NCBI GenBank assembly: GCA_013397935.1
Contig: VZRN01005001.1
Location: 1,075,246 to 1,139,245, forward strand
Direction of reading: 5' to 3'
Length of the DNA: 64,000 nt
Source: Dasyornis broadbenti
Lineage: Eukaryota > Chordata > Aves > Passeriformes > Dasyornithidae
In this document: in pieces, positions 57,174 through 64,000 of the stretch
How the letters are laid out: each line of letters begins with the position of its first letter
Position numbering within the stretch: the first letter of the stretch is position 1
Position numbers and translations under genes: made by a program
Notes under the pieces: model-generated
Seen by the model: the letters and a program-made list of their open reading frames with translations, nothing else
Databases searched by the model: none
What the model was told of the DNA's origin: nothing

Positions 57174-60100
57174 TATTTATATTATTTTCTCATCTCACAT
57201 TTCCAGCAGACACAATACTGGCTGCAGAGCCAAATGCAAACGTCTGCTTGCCACTGTTTGGAGCTGTTATTTTGTGACAGCAAAAACGTGAATTTCACCA
57301 AAAAAAACGTGAACCTCACCACTACCTGCCAACCCAGGAGCACGACAGGAGAGGATGTTCAGGGCTCTCCCCTGTCCGTGCTCTATATATGCAAATCTCC
57401 TCACCAGGAAATAACAGCACACTGTCTTGTCACACTGTTTTTGTTAAAAACAAAGGTATTTTTGCTGTGTAAATCAAGTTATAACCGCAGTCTTCCTACA
57501 GATGAAATGAGAGAGGCCAACTATGTTTTGATACGCGACTGATCCGTTTAATTTCACAATAGGAAAATGTATAAAGAAGTTGAAGTCTGGATGGTTTGAT
57601 ACTCTAGAGAAATACTAACTCTATTTTCAATTACTCGTGGTAGCGTTCCCGGTGACAGATTTTTTTTTTTTCCCCCTCCCCAAAGCTGGGACCAAACTAG
57701 GATCAGATTTTTGTAAGTAGCAGCAAGCTCGCAGAGTTGCAATATTTTCACCTTGTCAGAGGATCAGGTGATGTTCAGGAGTTCAAATTTTGAATAAATC
57801 AACCCAAACTTGCCTGGAGTTACAGCTGCATAGAGAGACCAGACTGACCCAGAGGCTAAAGCAGTCTCAAAAACATAAATCAAACGATTTTATGCAGGAA
57901 GGGAAGCCTAAAAACAGATAAAAGGGCATTGAACCCCTTCCTTATAAAGTAAATATTTTTGGCACGGGTAATTGAAAATTACAATGTAGCACCCCAAAAG
58001 CTGGGGCCTCTCTGGTGAGGATTAAGGTGGTATTAAATTCTGGTATTTTTTTCTCCCAGTAAGATGAGCAGAATTTCGAATTTAACCCATCTCTGCCTAG
58101 CCAGATGCCAAGGGGGACCCTTGTAAACCACTTTATATCCTGCAGAAATCCCTTGGCTGGAGGTTTCCAAGCATCACCCGGGGGACAGCTCATTCCTGGC
58201 GACTCCCAAAGGCTCCCGGCTTGGGCACACCCGTGCAGAAAAAGAGCATTTCGGGGTAACACTGCACCCAAAACCCAACACTCTTGGTTAAATGAACTCC
58301 CTAGCACAGCGTGGGCAGAGCAGAGCCACCCCTGCGTGCCCAGGGCTTTGGGGACACTGCAAAACCCATCTGACCCCGTGGGGACAGCACCCCGAGCTGT
58401 CCCCGAGCCTCCCAGCCCTCCCCTCCGCCGCACAAATCACCACTGTGCTCTCAGCAAAGCAACTTCACAGGGCTAGGTGTGTTTTATACGTAGAGATAGA
58501 GAAGTCTGGGCTCCAGGTGGGGAGTGAGCAGCTTAGATGAAGTTCTGGGGTAAATTGTATATTTTTGTGAACTTTTGAAGCACGGACTCTTGGTCACGGA
58601 GACATGCAAGGGGGTGGGAGGGGTCTGCTGTAAATACGGTACGTGGATGTGGATGTATATTTTGTTCTGGTTTCGTTTCAGTAGCCTTCTGCAATGTGAC
58701 AGGATTTGTTACCCTACATTTTGGGAGGTGATTTGGGTTTGCTTTGTAGGAACCCAGTGAAACGTTGGGATCCGTATGGGAAAAAAAAAAAAAAAAGGGT
58801 ATGGAAAATACCCTGGTTAGGAGGAACTTCCACCAGTTAATTTGTGTTTGCATCCGTTTCAGATGTCCGTGGGTACCCTCAAGTCCATTTGAATTGGTTT
58901 TCAATTTGACTTTCCATTTGACTAAGGTTGAACACTAAAATCTGTTGAGGTTTTGGACCATGAGGCTTCTTTTGCTTTGGCTCAGGCTTTTCGTGAGGGT
59001 TTTTTTTTGTTGTTTTTTTTTTTTTTTTTGTGTTGGGGGTTTGGTTTTCACAAGAAAGGACAAGGAGGTGCTGTTTTCCAGGCTGGCGACTTGAACACCT
59101 ATCAAAGGTCCAAAAAAAGGCTCTTTTCAGTCGGAATAAATCCCATCTGTGGGTTGCCAGCTCTGTGAAAGCTCCCTGAACCCAGCGAGGGCAAAGCCCA
59201 CGCTCCGGGCTCGTGCAGGAACCAGCTGGAGCTTCCAGCCCCTCTGGGGTTTGGCTGAGGGCCTGCACCCCAGGAAATCTGCAAGAGGGATTTCAGGGAG
59301 GGCTGAAATACGTGCTGTCCGCAGGGAAAACCCCTGCCTGCAGATATTCCATGTGCAGAAAAGCTGGAAGTTCACGCCCCGGCTCACCCTGCCCTAACTT
59401 GTTGCAGGTGCTCCCACCTTGACGCAGCTTTAGCAGGAGACAGCTGCGGGCTCGGCACGGGGAAAATCCTCTTTTCCTTGGACACAGCTCCAGTTACAGA
59501 GAGGTTTGGGAGCTCAGAGCCAGCCAGGAAGGGGAGGGGAGGGCAGAGAGGCAGAGCTGGCTCGCAGCATCCACGTCTTGTGGCCTCGTGGCCAGAGGAC
59601 CTTTGTGTTTGATGGTCACCTTGGTGGCCACCACGTTATTTCACTCCTCCTGTTTCCGGAGTGTCCAACAACCTCACGTTATCCACCAGGGAAACCCCAC
59701 CTGAGCCAAGGAAACTCTCCCAGAACAGAATTCCCATTCCTCGCGGGGCAGAGCTCAGTCTGAGCATCTCCATGCTTGGAATCTCTCTGCAGGGACAGAA
59801 TATATTTAATGGCAAACTTCACCTCCTCACTAAAGGAAATGCCAAATGTGTTCAGCAAAAAAATTAACCTTTTCTGAAACAACTTTCAAGTCTCCTTCAA
59901 ATGGACTTGAGAAGGGAAACGGTGCAATAACTCACTTACTCTTGGACCCTGAGAGCATCTTCGTTCCTGGAAATAGCTGCAACGTGATAATTAACCCTTC
60001 CAAACCTGCATCAGTCCACAAGCAGCCAGCCTCCAATAGAGGTAGTGTCACCTTTTAATCAGGTTCTTTGAGTGAAGTTTAATGTTATAATATTTGAATT

Positions 60101-60230
60101 GCTACTCTGTGTCCTTTATTCATTTTGGGGTTTTTTTTTTCCATTCACTGATTTCTGCTATGTATTATTGCACAATTTTGAAGGAATTTTTGTCTGTCAA
60201 TTTTTTTCCCCCCTCACACTTAATGATAAT

Positions 60231-60236
60231 AATAAA
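60231..60236 (+). promoter_or_regulatory. SORL1: Distal SORL1 poly(A) signal
   Basis: AATAAA within AT-rich TAATGATAATAATAAAAATGG, followed about 50 bases later by TTGTTGTCTGGTGTGTC, a GT-rich downstream element. It marks the change from AT-rich to CR1-bearing intergenic sequence. Confidence 0.5.
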
Positions 60237-60355
60237 AATGGATTGGGTAAACAAAACAGTTCCTGGTTTCTGAAATTGTTGTCTGGTGTGTCTAGTGCGA
60301 GAAAAAGGAGACTTTTTTCTGAACATATTTTTGTTTTACAAACTCTAACAGGATC

Positions 60356-60620
60356 ACAGAATCACTGAATGGTTTGGGTTGGAAGGGCATTAAAGCTCTT
60401 CTCATTCCACCCCCTGCCATGGGCAGGGACACCTTCCACCGTCCCAGGCTGCTCCAAGCCCTGTCCAGCCTGGCCTTGGACACTCCCAGGGATGGGGCAG
60501 CCACAGCTTCTCTGTGCCAGGGCCTCCCCACCCTCACAGGGCAGAATTCCTCTCAAATATTCAATCCAAACCTGCCCTGTGTCAGCCTGAAGCCGCTCCC
60601 ATCCTCTCAGTGCTCCTGAT
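60356..60620 (-). mobile_element. CR1 LINE 3' fragment downstream of SORL1
   Basis: Reverse-complement CR1 3' end. It starts with ATCACAGAATCACTGAATGG then TTTGGGTTGGAAGGGC. It runs through CCAGGCTGCTCCAAGCCCTG, GGGATGGGGCAGCCACAGC and TCCAATCCAAACCTGCCC-like sequence, and ends near GTGCTCCTGATC. It resembles the copies at 1051 and 12636. Confidence 0.9.
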
Positions 60621-60624
60621 CAAA

Positions 60625-63550
60625 CCGCAGTGACAGGACAAGGGCGATCGGAATCAGGCAAACGGAGCTTTGTGCCGAAGGCGCAGCAGATCCTGAAAGG
60701 TGCCACCCTCACTCCTAACGCAGTCACGTCCGCCTGTCCCTCCCCTCAAGGTCACCAACAGCCCCAGACACCGGGACATCATTTCCAGCCTGTCCAAGCC
60801 TCACCTCCACGTTTGCACGACCCCACCTCCAGCGTTGTTTCCCGTGCCTAAAACTCATTTCCACAACAATCCCGTGCAGGTACACCCGGCACCTGAGCAG
60901 CCCAAATCCGGCAGGATTTCTCCCGCCAGGGAGAGGTAATGAGCAGGCAGCAGCCTCTTCACACGCCCCTCATTTCCCAGCCCGGATAATTGGAAAGGCA
61001 ACATGTGATCTTGGTGGACACAATCGAGGCGTGCGAGCATCTGAAGTGTTGCACTTCATTAACATTTAGCTCAAGGCAACGTTAACAAACAGTCGTTCCT
61101 TCCTCCCCGTCGCCCCCTCGGTCGGGAATGAAGCTGATTTTTCCTACTGCTGCTGGAGTGGATTGTTCCCCCCGGGAGGTACGAGGAGTTACACCTCATT
61201 CCCAGGCACCTACTTTCTGTTAGAGGAACCGACGTGACTCTGAAGCCTGAAGAGAAAATCTGGATGGAATAAAAGTTTGCCTCCTCTCTGGACAAAACCT
61301 GCAGGATTTTTATGGATAGCAAAGATTTCCACCCTAATCCTTTACTGCCTTCACCACAGCACGCTGTAACATTTTCCCCACTTGGAGAGCCCATCAAGGA
61401 GGAAGATTTGGTTGGAGCACAAGGCACAAACACATCCAGGAGCTGGATCCAGGCTCCCCTGACTCTGCTGCTCCTCAAAATGCGCCTCTTTCCCCCAAAT
61501 AACATCAGGGGCTGCTTCCTGCAACCCCAGGGAGGGGAAGATGTGGATCCTGCCTGCAGGAGCGAGGAATCCAGGTGGAAACACTGCAAAAAATCCCTTC
61601 GCACCACGGGTTAAGCTTTGCACAAAATGGATGGGCTCTGATCTCGAGAGAGAGCAGCTGAAGGTCTGGCCCACTGCTCCTCCTTTGAGCAAGCACTCCC
61701 AGTGCCTCGTGCCAGACTCCTGAACGATTGCGCTTAGCCTTTCTCAGCTGGAAAGATGAAAGCACTGAGGCTGTTTCACGGCAGAACTCAAGCTGGATTG
61801 TGGGATGGAGGAGCCAAGAGCTCCCAGATAGCCCAGCCGAAGGAAGGAAGGAAGAGAAGGTCTGTGGGAAGGAACGATTCATGGTAACCATCAACATCTT
61901 GGCTGCCACCGCAGACCTCTCAACCTGCCAAGTGTGGGATGCGAGAAAAATGGCGTCTTCCAGGATGTGAGGTTTATTTCTTTCCTGTAAATTATAGGCA
62001 TCCAGAAGCCCACATCCTCAAACTCGCAGAACTGGTCTGACACCGTGCCCAGAAGATTTTTTTTCTCCCCAGGCTCTGCAGACCTGGGATCATCTTAGGG
62101 AGCAGACCTGACCTTTTATTTTTCAGAGCACCTGTGTGGGGTTGTGCTGGGAAAAATCCCAGGATGATGGAAGGTCATAAAAAAGGAACTGGACAGCAGT
62201 TTGGGAAAGAAGGCCAGGAAGACACTCAGGGAGGAAGAGTTCATTAAATTCATCCTGAAGCTACAAGTGACACTGCCTGTACAGGAGGAGAACATTTTAG
62301 AGATGGAGGATCTGAGGCAGAGGTGGGCAAGAGGTGACAGTCACATCACCAAGCCTCGATCTCCAGAGTGGCTCAGCCAAAAGAAAAGCTTTATTCTCCC
62401 TGGATCTTTCTGTAGCCTTGGAGAGGGAAGCAGAGGAAGCTCTCCAAGGAGGAATTCAGAACCTGAATGGAAATTTGGGGCTTGCAGAGCCATTCTCAGT
62501 CATTTTTGTCCACTGGGAGAATGGCTGCCTGTGCAGTTTGTACCTCCCCAAGCCTGAGATCCCAAAGGGTGATGAGAAGAGGATGGAGAAGAGGTCGGAG
62601 GTTCCTGCTGGCCTGGGCTGTGTGTGACATCAGGCAGGATTCATCCCTGCCCAAGCTGAGAGGGTCACTCCAGGCCTCGTGTGCAGCCAGGGATGAGGCA
62701 CAGCAGTTCAGAGAGTGCTTCCCTCGTCCCAAAATAGGTCAGACTCTCTTTGCTATAACGGGAACTCAACGGCGACCGCCTCACAGGGAGCCTTGGGACC
62801 GTGAGACACCGCAGCCTACATGAAACGCATCCCAAACCGAGAGCAGGGTGAGAACATTCCCCCTGCAGCCAGGCAGCTCCTGAAGCACACACACCCTGCA
62901 GGCTGGAGAGGTGCCCTGGCCAAGCATCTCCTCTTTGCTGGCACCCCTTCCCCAGCTCCAGCAGAGAGCAGCGCCACAGCTCCTCTCCCAACAGCCTCCT
63001 TGCTCCCCCTGCGAGGCTGCTGGCCCCCGTCGGGGTCAGCCTGGCGCTCTGAAATGACACAGCTTTCCTTCCCCCCCGCCAGGGCTTTCTCGGGATCCCT
63101 CGGAAAGCCAGGAACAGCAGCCCGGAGGCCAATTCCCAGTTGTGTGTTCAGTCACGGGACCAGCTTGGTTTCCCGTCCAGCTCCACTTTGCAGGAGCTGT
63201 GTGGAGCCCACAGCCAGCCTGTCTCTGCACCCTGGAAATTACCTTGGCACACTCAGAGCTGGTGAAGACAATAGCGACTTTGGCTCATTCGTCTGGACCA
63301 ACACCATTCCCAAATGTACTTTTCCCTCCTAAACTTATTTAACCTCGCAACCAAGAGCCACAGGGATGGCGCGCTGTTTGTTCCGAGACCAGATCTCCCG
63401 GGAGAGCAGGCACAAAGAATAGAAGGCAGCCCGGAGAGACGGGAAGAGGGGAAAATCCAGAGAGGGATTCGAAAGCATCGCCCTTGGAGACCGTGCCAGT
63501 GACCTGCTAAGGGTCCAGCCGTCCTAAATGAATGGGCTGCGTTTGTTGTC
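60625..63550. other. Intergenic stretch downstream of SORL1
   Basis: Unique sequence of mixed base composition. Several open frames of 100-190 codons occur on both strands, but none shows a recognised domain, splice-linked continuation or codon bias like SC5D or SORL1. No RNA gene was recognised. Confidence 0.4.
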
Positions 63551-63559
63551 TGGCCAAGC

Positions 63560-63720
63560 ACGGTAATGCTTGAGCCGCTTCCAGCGGGCGGGGCCAGCCC
63601 GGCCCCGCTCCTCCGCGCTGAGACAAAACAGATGTCGCTCACCCCGCGCCCGTTCTGTCGGGGATTTGTGCCGCAGCCCCTCCTTGGGTGAAGGGGTTTT
63701 GTTAATGCCCCCCCGCTCCA
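63560..63720. promoter_or_regulatory. Small CG-rich patch, possible promoter
   Basis: CpG-rich sequence with GGGCGGGGCC and CCCCGCGCCCG (Sp1-type boxes) stands out from its surroundings. It lies just before the terminal minisatellite. It could be a promoter of a gene beyond the window or of a non-coding transcript; no exon is recognised. Confidence 0.3.
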
Positions 63721-63771
63721 AACCCCAGAACGGGAGCCAAAACCTCCCGCCGCGGTGGTGAATCCTGAGAG

Positions 63772-64000
63772 AGAGGTGACAATGCCGGGGGTGACGACGC
63801 AGGGGGTGACGATGCCGAGGGGTGACAATGCTGGGGGTGACGGTGCCGAGGGGTGACGGTGCCAGAGGGTGACAACGCCAGGGGTGACAATGTCGAGGGG
63901 TGACGATGCCGGGGGCTGACAAAGCCAGGGGTCACGGTGCTGAGGGGTGACAGTGCTCAGGGGGTGACAGTGCTCAGGGGGTGACAGTGCTCAGGGGGTG
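63772..64000 (+). repeat. 15-17-bp minisatellite (GGGGTGACRRTGCYRAG), runs off the window
   Basis: About fourteen copies of a GGTGACrrtGCcgaGG-like unit are present. The last three copies (from about 63946) are identical 17-mers. The array continues past the window end. Minus-strand open frames with His/Pro/Ser repeats are shadows of it. Confidence 0.9.

Larger units (their letters stand above)
56039..60255 (+). other. SORL1: SORL1 3' UTR (probable extended form)
   Basis: After the stop codon the sequence turns AT-rich and stays largely free of transposons for about 4.2 kb, unlike the GC-rich introns. A proximal AATAAA lies at 56358-56363, only 320 bases after the stop. A distal AATAAA at 60231-60236 is followed by a GT-rich element (about 60283-60297). 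Human SORL1 has a long 3' UTR of several kilobases, so the distal site is a reasonable main end; this is inference. A CA microsatellite lies at 57152-57173, and poly-T/G tracts lie near 59000-59030. Confidence 0.55.

Noticed and set aside
60625..63550. Open frames of 100-190 codons on both strands
   Set aside because: No domain, splice-linked continuation or supporting composition was found. The lengths are ordinary for GC-rich DNA.
63253..63935. Minus-strand frames with His-Pro-Ser repeats
   Set aside because: They are translations of the GGTGAC minisatellite and the CG-rich patch, not proteins.

Overview
The window looks like vertebrate, almost certainly avian, nuclear DNA. It carries two multi-exon, intron-bearing genes with GC-rich codon use. 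It has several copies of the bird retroposon CR1, compact introns and CpG-rich promoters. Two runs of N (13600-13685 and 34757-34780) show that it is a draft assembly. The gene order fits the SC5D-SORL1 neighbourhood known from human 11q23-q24 and from a chicken microchromosome. The species cannot be fixed from the sequence; the CR1 subfamilies resemble those common in songbirds, which is only a hint.

Layout. 1-1740: non-coding DNA with a pyrimidine-rich tract, a CR1 fragment and a good poly(A) signal that may end an upstream plus-strand gene (TECTA by synteny, but no TECTA exon was recognised). 1745-5500: intergenic DNA dominated by a large inverted pair of minisatellite arrays (about 2215-3265), a near-perfect AT-rich hairpin (4154-4216) and a CR1 fragment. 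5500-9030: SC5D, with a CpG-rich promoter carrying two palindromic CRE sites, a non-coding first exon, four coding exons encoding 289 residues, and a 3' UTR. 9030-13480: intergenic DNA with a 162-bp duplication, a CR1 copy and a triplicated purine-rich repeat. 13480-about 60260: SORL1. The readable end of exon 1 and all of exons 2-48 were traced, giving an unbroken frame of 2118 codons after exon 1, followed by an AT-rich 3' UTR. 60260-64000: a CR1 copy, unassigned DNA, a CG-rich patch and the start of a 15-17-bp minisatellite that runs off the end.

The two genes share lipid and sterol biology only loosely. SC5D makes 7-dehydrocholesterol in the endoplasmic reticulum. SORL1 (SorLA/LR11) is a type I sorting receptor that carries lipoprotein- and APP-type cargo between Golgi, endosome and surface. 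They are neighbours and co-oriented, but nothing here shows that they are co-regulated.

I found no clearly new protein system. The unusual material is in non-coding structure: the inverted minisatellite, the bidirectional poly(A) hairpin, the CR1-containing tandem array in the last SORL1 intron, the triplicated purine tract at the SORL1 promoter, and a cluster of short tandem duplications just upstream of SORL1 splice acceptors.
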